A DNA stretch of 64,000 bases, taken from positions 1 through 64,000 of the forward strand of contig NZ_JAFBDK010000014.1 of the NCBI RefSeq assembly GCF_016908195.1, read 5' to 3'. Shown here piece by piece: positions 18,447 to 26,405 of this stretch. The notes beneath the pieces are model-generated. The model did no database searches, had not been told where the DNA came from, and worked only from the letters and a program-made list of their open reading frames with translations. Source of the DNA: Jeotgalibacillus terrae (GTDB lineage Bacteria; Bacillota; Bacilli; Bacillales; Jeotgalibacillaceae). Numbering within the stretch: position 1 is the first letter of the stretch; every line of letters begins with the position of its first letter. Both the position numbers and the translations under genes were made by a program.

Positions 18447-18474
18447 CTGATGATTGGAGCTCCAATCATCAGCC
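18447..18474. repeat. 28-bp perfect palindrome, family P remnant
   Basis: GCTGATGATTGGAG is followed directly by its exact reverse complement. The arm follows the GCTNNTGATT pattern of family P termini, and CTCCAATCA also ends copy 3 about 70 bases away, so it looks like a copy whose middle was lost. It follows the secA stop but has no T-tract, so it is not an ordinary terminator. Confidence 0.75.
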
Positions 18475-18496
18475 AGCTAAACAGAGACCTATTTAA

Positions 18497-21004
18497 TTAA
18501 ACCCCGTGACAGTTCTTATATTTCTTCCCGCTGCCGCATGGGCATGGGTCGTTGCGGCCGACTGTGTTTTCGCGGCGGACCGGCTGTGGCTTTTTCTTTG
18601 TTTCGCCTTCTTCTTTCGGATTGACGGCCTGTCCCTGGGCAACTTCCTGGCGCTCGATGTTGCTGCGGATTTCAGCTTTCATCACGTATTTTGTGACTTC
18701 TTCATTGACAGAATGCTGCATTGTTTCGAACATCGCGAATCCTTCGTTCTGATATTCACGCAGCGGGTCGATCTGACCGTATGCACGCAGGTGAATACCC
18801 TGACGGAGCTGGTCCATCGCATCGATATGGTCGATCCATTTTGTATCAAGTGAACGGAGAAGGACAACTTTTTCGAATTCACGCATTCTCTCGCCAAGTT
18901 CTTGTTCACGCTCATCGTAACGCTTATTCACTTCATCCATAATGAGTGATTTCATTTCCTCATTAGACTTACCTTCAAGCGTTTCAGCTGTGATCACATT
19001 TTCAGGCAGCAGGTTGGCAAAGATGAAGTGCTCAAGACCTTTCAGATCCCACTTGGCTCTCTCTTCAGTCATTGGTGCATAGGCTTCGACTGCGTTGTGG
19101 ACAGTTGTTTCAACCATTCTGTCAACGATATGGCGAAGGCTATCTGATTCAAGAATTTCATCTCTGTCTGTGTAAATGACTTCACGCTGCTGACGAAGCA
19201 CATCGTCATATTGCAGAAGCTGTTTACGCGCATCAAAGTTGTTACCCTCAACGCGTTTTTGTGCTGATTCAACTGCACGTGTCACCATTTTACTCTGAAT
19301 TGGCTGGGAATCATCCATGCCAAGACGTGACATCATTGACTTCATATTGTCAGAACCGAAGCGGCGCATAAGATCATCTTCCATTGAAAGATAGAACTGC
19401 GTTACACCAGGGTCTCCCTGACGGCCGGCACGACCACGCAGCTGGTTATCAATACGGCGTGATTCGTGACGCTCAGTACCGATTACTGCTAATCCGCCAA
19501 GCTCTTTTACACCGTCGCCAAGCTTAATGTCTGTACCACGCCCGGCCATGTTGGTTGCGATTGTTACGGCCCCACGTTTACCGGCGTCCGTAATAATCTG
19601 AGCTTCACTGCCATGGTTTTTCGCATTCAGCACGTTATGCGGAATGCCTTTTTTCTTTAATTCACTCGCAATCAGTTCAGACGTTTCGATTGCAACTGTA
19701 CCGACAAGTACCGGTTGGCCTTTTGTATGACGCTCTGCGATATCTTCAATTGCTGCCATATGCTTTCCTTTGACAGATGCATAAATCAGGTCAGCTTTAT
19801 CATCACGTACGATTTCACGATTCGTCGGGATCACAACAACTCTCATATTGTAAATGTTGCGGAATTCCTCTTCCTCCGTTTTTGCTGTACCCGTCATACC
19901 GGACAGCTTCTCGTAGCGGCGGAAGTAGTTCTGGAAGGTAATTGAAGCCATTGTCATAGACTCATTCTGGATCTCGAGCCCTTCTTTTGCTTCAATCGCC
20001 TGGTGCAGTCCGTCGCTGTAACGGCGGCCTTTCATCAGACGTCCTGTAAATTGGTCAACAATGACAACTTTGCCTTCTTCGACAACATAATCAAAGTCAC
20101 GCTTCATTGAAGCATGAGCTTTTAACGACTGTGTAATGTGGTGATTCAGCGTCACATGCGCATAATCATACAGGTTATCAATACGGAATGCTCTCTCTGC
20201 TTTAGTGATTCCGTCTTCAGTCAGTTGCACGCCTTTTGTTTTTTCATCATACGTGTAGTCCTCATCGATTCTGAGGTTGCGGACAAATGCATTTGTCTGA
20301 ATATAAAGCTGCGTATTTTTCTGAGCCTGACCCGAGATAATCAGCGGTGTTCTCGCTTCATCAATTAAAATCGAGTCAACTTCATCAATTACAGCAAAGT
20401 GCAGCGGACGCTGAACTTTTTGCTCTTTGTAAAGGACCATGTTATCACGCAGATAATCAAATCCAAGCTCATTATTCGTGCTGTATGTGATATCAGCCAG
20501 ATACGCTTCACGCTTCTGGTCTTTATCCATGCTGTTCAGATTTAATCCGACTGTGAGCCCAAGGAAATTATAAAGCTGACCCATTTCCTCAGCATCACGG
20601 CTGGCAAGGTATTCGTTGACTGTCACAACGTGTACGCCTTTTCCAGTCAGTGCGTTCAGATACACCGGCATCGTAGACGTCAGCGTTTTACCTTCACCGG
20701 TTTTCATCTCGGCAATATTACCTTCATGAAGTGCTGCAGCACCCATCATCTGTACGCGGTACGGGTCGAGTCCAAGCACGCGCTTTGCGCCTTCTTTAAC
20801 AACTGCAAAAGCTTCCGGCATCAGATCTTCAAGTGATTCACCCTGCTCGTAACGGGCTTTTAACTCATCTGTTTTCGCACGCAGCTGCTCATCTGAAAGC
20901 TGCTCAATGTCACCTGTTTTCGCAATTACCTGATCTGCCACTTTATCAAAACGTTTCACATCTCGCTTGTTTCCATCGAAAATTTTATTCAAAATTCCAG
21001 CCAT
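18497..21004 (-). CDS. secA: Preprotein translocase ATPase SecA
   Basis: SecA drives secretory proteins through SecYEG. The 835-residue protein has Walker A MKTGEGKT (100-107), the DEVD-type Walker B ([16 protein letters not shown]), the second helicase half with [10 protein letters not shown], and a C-terminal zinc SEC-C motif ([14 protein letters not shown]). In B. subtilis hpf (yvyD) lies directly upstream; here the next upstream gene is a DUF1028 gene and hpf is about 33 kb away. A perfect SigB-type promoter lies in the leader. Confidence 0.98.
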   Translation of the reverse strand: MAGILNKIFDGNKRDVKRFDKVADQVIAKTGDIEQLSDEQLRAKTDELKARYEQGESLEDLMPEAFAVVKEGAKRVLGLDPYRVQMMGAAALHEGNIAEMKTGEGKTLTSTMPVYLNALTGKGVHVVTVNEYLASRDAEEMGQLYNFLGLTVGLNLNSMDKDQKREAYLADITYSTNNELGFDYLRDNMVLYKEQKVQRPLHFAVIDEVDSILIDEARTPLIISGQAQKNTQLYIQTNAFVRNLRIDEDYTYDEKTKGVQLTEDGITKAERAFRIDNLYDYAHVTLNHHITQSLKAHASMKRDFDYVVEEGKVVIVDQFTGRLMKGRRYSDGLHQAIEAKEGLEIQNESMTMASITFQNYFRRYEKLSGMTGTAKTEEEEFRNIYNMRVVVIPTNREIVRDDKADLIYASVKGKHMAAIEDIAERHTKGQPVLVGTVAIETSELIASELKKKGIPHNVLNAKNHGSEAQIITDAGKRGAVTIATNMAGRGTDIKLGDGVKELGGLAVIGTERHESRRIDNQLRGRAGRQGDPGVTQFYLSMEDDLMRRFGSDNMKSMMSRLGMDDSQPIQSKMVTRAVESAQKRVEGNNFDARKQLLQYDDVLRQQREVIYTDRDEILESDSLRHIVDRMVETTVHNAVEAYAPMTEERAKWDLKGLEHFIFANLLPENVITAETLEGKSNEEMKSLIMDEVNKRYDEREQELGERMREFEKVVLLRSLDTKWIDHIDAMDQLRQGIHLRAYGQIDPLREYQNEGFAMFETMQHSVNEEVTKYVMKAEIRSNIERQEVAQGQAVNPKEEGETKKKPQPVRRENTVGRNDPCPCGSGKKYKNCHGV

Positions 21005-21068
21005 GTTAACGCTCCTTTATATAACGGGCGGTAAAACCGTCCTAGCTATTCATATCAAAACAAGGTTT

Positions 21069-21094
21069 ATACCCCTGTTACGTTTCCATTAAAC
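21069..21094 (-). promoter_or_regulatory. Consensus SigB promoter of secA
   Basis: Minus strand GTTTAA, 14-base spacer, GGGTAT: both elements are perfect SigB matches. The predicted start lies about 58 bases before the secA ATG. In B. subtilis the SigB promoter of this locus lies before yvyD (hpf). Confidence 0.7.
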
Positions 21095-21134
21095 CTACGT
21101 ATACACCTAATTATCTTATCACTTACAGATGGGA

Positions 21135-21560
21135 GATACAAGAATTGGAGGGGAAGGCGGCTGAGGGTAACTGCAGCCAAATCCGCTGATACGACCATTG
21201 ATCGCGCTGATGTGACCTTCACGGAGACGGACGCGGCCTTCGCCGGGCCAGATACGACCACCAACCCGGGTGTATCCGGTCATCGCGCGGCGCCATGCAA
21301 CCATCACCAACGAATAGTCAACAATTGCTCCACGCTCAGACAAACAGCCCCTGCATGCACTTGGGTAACAAGCCTTTAGTTTCCCAAATTCATTACGAGG
21401 GCAGGTCGCTGCAACGAGTGCACCGCTCACTACAGCTGCGGGCCGTCTCACTACACCTGTGCGCCGTTTAACCGCAGTAAACCCGGGTGTATCCAACAGC
21501 TGCAGAGCGAAACACGACAGCCACCAGCCAAAACACTGCAACACTTGCCTGCGCGCAGCT
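21135..21560 (-). repeat. Mosaic repeat family M, copy B
   Basis: This fills the 599-base gap upstream of secA and reads on the minus strand as module I (CAGCTGTTGGATACACCCGGG around 21479-21504), module II (about 21347-21402, stem TTGGGAAAC / GTTACCCAA) and module III (about 21150-21300) with GACCGGATACACCCGGGTT (21263-21281) followed by GGTCGTATC units spaced 21 bases apart. It is the longest copy and lies at the secA edge of the synteny break. Confidence 0.85.
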
Positions 21561-21580
21561 CCCCAAAACCCCAAAACAAA

Positions 21581-21600
21581 AACCGGGCATCAGCCCGGTT
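21581..21600 (-). terminator. Terminator of the DUF1028 gene
   Basis: AACCGGGC and GCCCGGTT form a perfect 8-bp stem with a 4-base loop, followed on the minus strand by TTTG. It lies directly after the stop codon and ends the four-gene operon. Confidence 0.85.
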
Positions 21601-21603
21601 TCA

Positions 21604-22434
21604 TCATGTCCGCTCCATATACTCCACAACTTCCATATCCACATACCCTTCTGCCTGCTCACGCATTTCGAAGTTTTCTGTATGCAGATAGTTTCTGAGT
21701 GCCTTTTCGATTGAGATCCCGTCTTTCAGATAGCCGTGACGCACAAGCTGGAGCTCAAGCTTTTTCTCGACTTCTCCTTCGATTGGCATAAGAAATTCTT
21801 TTTTAGATGGCGCGAAGTAGAGCTGGTGAAGTCGGTAGATTCTCACCAGTTCATCGACTGGCGTTGTGTGATCGTCTACTCTCAGATCTATGAAGCGGTC
21901 ATTGTATCCGCCATAACCACCCTGATCCTTCACGACTAACAGTGCAGCGGATTGCTGGCCGCGTGAGTCGCCGCCTGCAGCCTGGCCGGCAGATAGAGCT
22001 GCGAGCAGTCTGTCTGCAAGCGGCTGCCCTTCTGCATTTTCAAAAGCGCGGGCCATTGACTCCACCGTGCCTTCAACCAGAATGTTTCCCTGCACTGCAA
22101 AGTTTTTACCAGTCATGCCACCTGCCCAGTCATAGCACTGTTCACCTGTATATGTAGCCGCGTTGCCCTGATTATCAACGATACCAACCTGTCTGTAGTC
22201 GCGGTCCTCATCTTCTTTAATCAGCAGTTCGATCGTTTCCTCAGCCGTTTTACCGGACATAATGTAGGTCATTGCCTCAGGTCCATACGCAGTATTTGCA
22301 TACGACTGTGTCGCCACTGCCCCGACACCTGCCACTGCATGCGGAACGACTGCGCCGACTGCCAGAAATTTTGACTGCGTCGCAACGCCCCACTCTTTTT
22401 CTACCGGATCGTAACCCACGATTGAATACGTCAT
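21604..22434 (-). CDS. DUF1028 protein, putative Ntn-hydrolase
   Basis: DUF1028 proteins have an Ntn-hydrolase-like fold; their reaction is not established, and some carry a peptidoglycan-binding-like C-terminal domain. This 276-residue protein has the family features TYSIVGYDP at the N-terminus, GVATQSKFLAVGAVVPHA, GAVATQSYAN, and GGMTGKNFAVQGNIL, with a C-terminal segment (about 215-276) after FIDLRVDDH. It is the last gene of an operon with two CHR transporter halves and a gamma-glutamyltransferase; a role in handling glutamyl or related peptides is inferred only from this context. ATG at 22434 has GGAG 8 bases before it. Confidence 0.8.
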   Translation of the reverse strand: MTYSIVGYDPVEKEWGVATQSKFLAVGAVVPHAVAGVGAVATQSYANTAYGPEAMTYIMSGKTAEETIELLIKEDEDRDYRQVGIVDNQGNAATYTGEQCYDWAGGMTGKNFAVQGNILVEGTVESMARAFENAEGQPLADRLLAALSAGQAAGGDSRGQQSAALLVVKDQGGYGGYNDRFIDLRVDDHTTPVDELVRIYRLHQLYFAPSKKEFLMPIEGEVEKKLELQLVRHGYLKDGISIEKALRNYLHTENFEMREQAEGYVDMEVVEYMERT

Positions 22435-22467
22435 ATTCAGCACTCCTCTAAATCAAGATGCTTTTAT

Positions 22468-22998
22468 TTACCCTAAAAAAACCGCTCCGTAAACCAGCGC
22501 GCCTGCAATCACAAATGCAGGATGCACCTTAAACCGCTCCAGTAAAACAAAGCTGATGGCTGCGAGAACAACTGTCTGCACAGTACCTGTCGCCTCAATT
22601 GCATCCGCGAAAAAGCCCCATGTCATCACGCCTAAAAGAACAGCAATCGTCGGGCGCACGAGTGTGGACATTTTTTTCACACGCGGTGAATCCTTATATT
22701 TCATAATCAGCCCAAGAAGGACAATCATCAAAATAAGTGAAGGTGCGATCGTTGCAAAAAGTGCAACACCTGCACCTAAAATCCCGCCTTCAGCATAACC
22801 GATATAACCGGCCATTTTTGTCGCAATCGGGCCCGGCAGTGAATTACCGAGTGCGAGCACTTCTGAAAATTCCTGCGTCGTCATCCAGCCGTAACGGTCA
22901 ACCACTTCATTTTCAACGAGTGGGATTGAAGCAGGTCCGCCACCGTAGCCGAGAATACCGGGTATGAAAAACGCTAAAAAGATTTCCCAGTAAATCAT
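22468..22998 (-). CDS. CHR (chromate transporter) half-protein
   Basis: This 176-residue protein is a short-chain CHR-family membrane protein (one CHR domain, about six hydrophobic segments). It has the family loop GYGGGPASIPLVE near the N-terminus and GNSLPGPIATKMAGYIGY. Two short CHR proteins usually work as a heterodimer in Bacilli (YwrA/YwrB in B. subtilis). Its start overlaps the end of the next CHR gene by 4 bases. Chromate or another anion as substrate is a family inference. Confidence 0.85.
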   Translation of the reverse strand: MIYWEIFLAFFIPGILGYGGGPASIPLVENEVVDRYGWMTTQEFSEVLALGNSLPGPIATKMAGYIGYAEGGILGAGVALFATIAPSLILMIVLLGLIMKYKDSPRVKKMSTLVRPTIAVLLGVMTWGFFADAIEATGTVQTVVLAAISFVLLERFKVHPAFVIAGALVYGAVFLG

Positions 22999-23552
22999 TT
23001 CTTCGCACCCCGCTTCCCGCCAAAGATCAGCGCATACAGCAGAATGCCTAAGATGAGAATCGCCGGGTGCAGGCCTGCTATTTCAAGCAGCACAAAGCTT
23101 CCGATAATCAAAGCAATAGCAACGCCCCAGCCAAATGCAGTTTTAGACTTCTTCACAAAATCCCATGTTAAAACTGCAAGCAGTACGCCGACAACCGGTA
23201 CCACCGCCTGCGACATCCCGTTTACCCAGGCAACGTCGCGATACGCATTCAGCGCCATCAGCATGACAATCATCGCAATAACTGATGGAAACGTCGTGGC
23301 AAATACAGCATTGATCATGCCTAATACCCCGCCGACGCGGTAGCCGATATAGCCTGCCATCTTTGTTGCGATCGGTCCCGGCATGGCATTACCGAGCGCC
23401 AGTACATCTGAAAATTCTTCGTCACTCATCCATTTATAATGTTCCACTACTTCCTTATGAACAAGTGGAATCGATGACGGTCCGCCCCCAAAGCCGAAAA
23501 TGCCGACTCTGAAAAATCCCATGAACAGACCGCCCTGTTTATTGTTAGCCAA
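22995..23552 (-). CDS. CHR (chromate transporter) half-protein
   Basis: This is the 185-residue partner of the downstream CHR half, with GFGGGPSSIPLVHKEVV and GNAMPGPIATKMAGYIGY. The pair shares strong sequence similarity, which fits an ancient duplication. It starts 6 bases after the gamma-glutamyltransferase stop, so all four genes form one operon. B. subtilis ywrA, ywrB and ywrD are a similar neighbourhood. Confidence 0.85.
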   Translation of the reverse strand: MANNKQGGLFMGFFRVGIFGFGGGPSSIPLVHKEVVEHYKWMSDEEFSDVLALGNAMPGPIATKMAGYIGYRVGGVLGMINAVFATTFPSVIAMIVMLMALNAYRDVAWVNGMSQAVVPVVGVLLAVLTWDFVKKSKTAFGWGVAIALIIGSFVLLEIAGLHPAILILGILLYALIFGGKRGAKK

Positions 23553-23558
23553 TCCTCA

Positions 23559-25169
23559 TCACCACGCTGCAATTTGTCCGTCTGTACGGGATTCTGTCCC
23601 GCCTTTTAACACGCCGGTCTCAGGATCACGCCAGATAATCTGTCCACGTCCGAAAGATCCGCCGTCTGTTGTTACCTGAATCGTATGCCCTTTTCTTACA
23701 AGCGCCTGCGCTAAATGGTTCGGGAAGTGCGGCTCCACGTAAACCGTTTTCCCATGCATCCACTGCCACCTCGGCGCATCAAGCGCTGCCTGCGGATTCA
23801 GATGGAAATCAATTGTATTCACCGTCACCTGGAAATGCCCCTGCGGCTGCATATAACCACCCATCACGCCAAACGGTCCGACTGCCTCACCGTCTTTTGT
23901 AAGGAACCCGGGAATAATCGTGTGATACGTACGTTTGCCAGGCTTCAGTGCATTCGGGTGCTCAGCATCAAGACTGAAGTCATGCCCTCTGTTCTGCAGT
24001 GAAATCCCCGTTTCAGGCACCACTACACCTGAACCGAATCCCATATAATTACTCTGGATATACGAGATCATATTGCCTTCATCGTCTGCTGCTGCGAGAT
24101 ATACCGTGCCGCCCTTTGGAAGCTCCATCGGCTCAGGGTTCATGGCCTTTTCACCGATTACTTCACGGCGTTCATCCGCATACCCTTTTGATAAAAGCTC
24201 TTCCGTTGAAATCGGCATATCCTCAGGCTCAGTAATAAACGCTTTTCCATCTGTAAATGCAAGCTTCATTGCTTCAATCTGCTTGTGATATGTATCTGCA
24301 CTCTGGAATTCGTCAAACTCAAACCCCTGCGCAATATTCAGTGCCATCAGTGCAATCATCCCCTGCCCGTTCGGCGGGATTTCCCACACATCATAACCGC
24401 GATAATTGACTGATATGGGATCCACCCACTCAGGTTTGAACGTAGCCAGGTCTTCTTTAGATAAATAGCCGCCGTGCTCTTTCATATAAGCATCAATTTT
24501 ATCAGCTAGCTCACCTTTATAAAAGCTCTCAGCCTTCGATTCTGCAATGCTTTTTAACGTTTCGGCATGCCCTTTTGACGACCACATTTCACCGATCTCA
24601 GGTGCGCGCCCTTCAGGTGTGAACGTGTCAAACCATGATTGATAGACATCGTCCTTAAAAATCTCCTTGAATTTCTCAGCAGCACCCTTCCAGTACTTTC
24701 CGAGAATCGGTGAGACTGGATACCCTTCTTCCGCTAAACGGATCGCCGGTGCCATCAGCTTTTCAAACGGAAGCTTCCCATGCTGTTCAGACAGCTCAGC
24801 CCACGCAGCCGGTACGCCCGGTACAGTAATCGGCTCCACTCCAAACACAGGCATCTTCTCATAACCGCGCTTTGTCATTTCTTCTATTGAAATAGACTGC
24901 GGTGCCGGACCACTTGCATTCAGTCCGTGCAGTTTATTTTTCGTCCACACAAGCGCAAACGCATCGCCGCCAATCCCATTAGAAGTCGGCTCCACAACAG
25001 TCAGTGCTGCAGCTGTCGCAATCGCAGCATCAATCGCGTTGCCTCCCTGCTGCAAAATTTCAAGCCCTGCCTGTGCAGCAAGCGGCTGACTCGTCGCCAC
25101 CATCCCCCGCTTCGCAAATACAGTATTTCGATGAGATGAAAATGGATGATATAAGTAATCAGTCGTCAT
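23559..25169 (-). CDS. ywrD: Cytoplasmic gamma-glutamyltransferase-like protein
   Basis: The 536-residue protein belongs to the gamma-glutamyltranspeptidase family, which hydrolyses or transfers gamma-glutamyl groups after autocatalytic cleavage. The small-subunit start with the nucleophilic Thr is seen in KGGTVYLAAAD, and GGNAIDAAIATAAAL and NGIGGDAFALV are standard large-subunit motifs. There is no signal peptide, unlike secreted Ggt, which matches B. subtilis YwrD. It heads the operon with two CHR genes and DUF1028. The -10 TATAAT (minus strand, 25219-25214) lies upstream without a clear -35. Confidence 0.82.
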   Translation of the reverse strand: MTTDYLYHPFSSHRNTVFAKRGMVATSQPLAAQAGLEILQQGGNAIDAAIATAAALTVVEPTSNGIGGDAFALVWTKNKLHGLNASGPAPQSISIEEMTKRGYEKMPVFGVEPITVPGVPAAWAELSEQHGKLPFEKLMAPAIRLAEEGYPVSPILGKYWKGAAEKFKEIFKDDVYQSWFDTFTPEGRAPEIGEMWSSKGHAETLKSIAESKAESFYKGELADKIDAYMKEHGGYLSKEDLATFKPEWVDPISVNYRGYDVWEIPPNGQGMIALMALNIAQGFEFDEFQSADTYHKQIEAMKLAFTDGKAFITEPEDMPISTEELLSKGYADERREVIGEKAMNPEPMELPKGGTVYLAAADDEGNMISYIQSNYMGFGSGVVVPETGISLQNRGHDFSLDAEHPNALKPGKRTYHTIIPGFLTKDGEAVGPFGVMGGYMQPQGHFQVTVNTIDFHLNPQAALDAPRWQWMHGKTVYVEPHFPNHLAQALVRKGHTIQVTTDGGSFGRGQIIWRDPETGVLKGGTESRTDGQIAAW

Positions 25170-25261
25170 ATATGTACGCTCCCTTTATTTCGGATTTCGA
25201 ATCAATAGCTTTCATTATAGTCTAAATAGAGGGAAAATTCTAGTTTTGGTTTTAGAAAAAG

Positions 25262-25615
25262 GGGGCAGAGGCGGTGCAGCGGGGTGGCGGCTCACGACAG
25301 CTGGGGGCTGGTTCACAACACTAACAGCGCGGCTCACTACCACCAACCCGGGTGTATCCTACAGCTGAGCAGCATAATACTGCAACTAAGCATGCCACAT
25401 AGCGAAGCCGCCCTGCATGCACTTGGGAAACAATCATTAAATTTCTCAACTGCATCACGAGGACGGATCACTGCGCTGAAATGTGCGGATACGACCTTCG
25501 CTTGTGCATACGCGACCTTCACCAGTGTATATACGACCGTCAGCCCGGGTGTATCCGACCATTACAAGCGGGCATACAACCTTCACCGCCCAAAACGTGA
25601 CCAACCCCTCTGCAG
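25262..25615 (-). repeat. Mosaic repeat family M, copy C (modules permuted)
   Basis: In this 526-base gap the minus strand reads module III first (GGTCGGATACACCCGGGCT at 25560-25542, then GGTCGTATA, GGTCGCGTA, GGTCGTATC at 21-base spacing), then module II (about 25450-25401, GTTTCCCAAGTGCATGCAGG and GGCGGCTTCGCT), then module I (CAGCTGTAGGATACACCCGG, 25364-25345). Copies B and D have the order I-II-III, so C is a rearranged copy. Confidence 0.8.
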
Positions 25616-25623
25616 AAAGCGCA

Positions 25624-25652
25624 AAAAAACCGCCAGATCTCATATCTGACGG
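25624..25652 (-). terminator. Terminator of the GDSL esterase gene
   Basis: CCGTCAGAT and ATCTGGCGG form a 9-bp stem with one mismatch and a 5-base loop, followed by TTTTTTT on the minus strand. Confidence 0.88.
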
Positions 25653-25695
25653 CTCTTTCTATTTTGTTGAATAGTATCCACCTTAACTAAGAATA

Positions 25696-26334
25696 TCAAT
25701 AGAGTTGCTTTAAAGATTTGTTGATTTTCACATAGACTTCCTTTGCTCCCTCGATTGTGAGATGTGTGCCGCTGCTATCAATTAATCTCGAGTCAACAAG
25801 TTTTGTATCAAGATCCTCTTTTTCTCCAGCAATAGTAATAAAATGCTGCCATATATCTATTAATTGAACTCGCTCTGAAACTGCGATCTCTCTCACAATG
25901 TCATTGTATTGATTCACCCACTCACGCGGAGAGATTTTTTTGAAAAATGATGAATGATGTCTCGAAAGGTAATAGCCATCCTCTCCACTTCCCTCTATTA
26001 AAGGTATGACTGTCATTAAGACAGGTTTTAAGTTAATTTCATGTAGTTTTTTAACAAAGAAAATGATATTTTCTCTGAATCTTGTCAAACTGACTTTTGG
26101 TTCTTCCAGTTCTGTTATAACAGAATCATTTGTTCCAAACATGAATAGTACAATATCTCCATTCAAATAAATATCTTTACTCTCTAACCTGAGTTTTGCG
26201 TCTTCAGTCGTGTGACCATTTACTCCTTCGTTGACAACCTCTGTACCTGTTATCTCTGCTAAAAGTGTGGTCCAGTTTTGATCTCCTAACATCTCACCTT
26301 TTGTATTACTATCTCCTAATGCAATGATTCTCAT
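25696..26334 (-). CDS. SGNH/GDSL-family esterase
   Basis: The 212-residue protein has block I GDSN with the nucleophilic Ser at residue 9, the Gly block at VNEGVNG, block III GTND near 75, and block V with the Asp/His pair in DSSGTHLTIEG near the C-terminus. Such enzymes remove acetyl or other acyl groups from sugars and polysaccharides. There is no signal peptide, so it acts inside the cell. It follows the large secreted protein in the sugar-catabolic operon, which suggests that the imported glycan carries ester groups; the substrate is not known. Confidence 0.8.
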   Translation of the reverse strand: MRIIALGDSNTKGEMLGDQNWTTLLAEITGTEVVNEGVNGHTTEDAKLRLESKDIYLNGDIVLFMFGTNDSVITELEEPKVSLTRFRENIIFFVKKLHEINLKPVLMTVIPLIEGSGEDGYYLSRHHSSFFKKISPREWVNQYNDIVREIAVSERVQLIDIWQHFITIAGEKEDLDTKLVDSRLIDSSGTHLTIEGAKEVYVKINKSLKQLY

Positions 26335-26405
26335 CAGGATGCACCTCTTTTCTTAATAGCGAAAGAGAGCTCTGATAAAAGAACTCTCTTAAGCACTACC
26401 GTCTG

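Noticed and set aside
21119-21574. 151-residue open frame upstream of secA
   Set aside because: It spans the mosaic repeat and runs into the secA leader; its GRI-repeat peptide comes from the 21-base DNA array. Kept only as a finding on periodicity.
25480-25585. CRISPR array from the 21-base repeats
   Set aside because: Repeats are degenerate and contiguous without unique spacers, and no cas genes are near.
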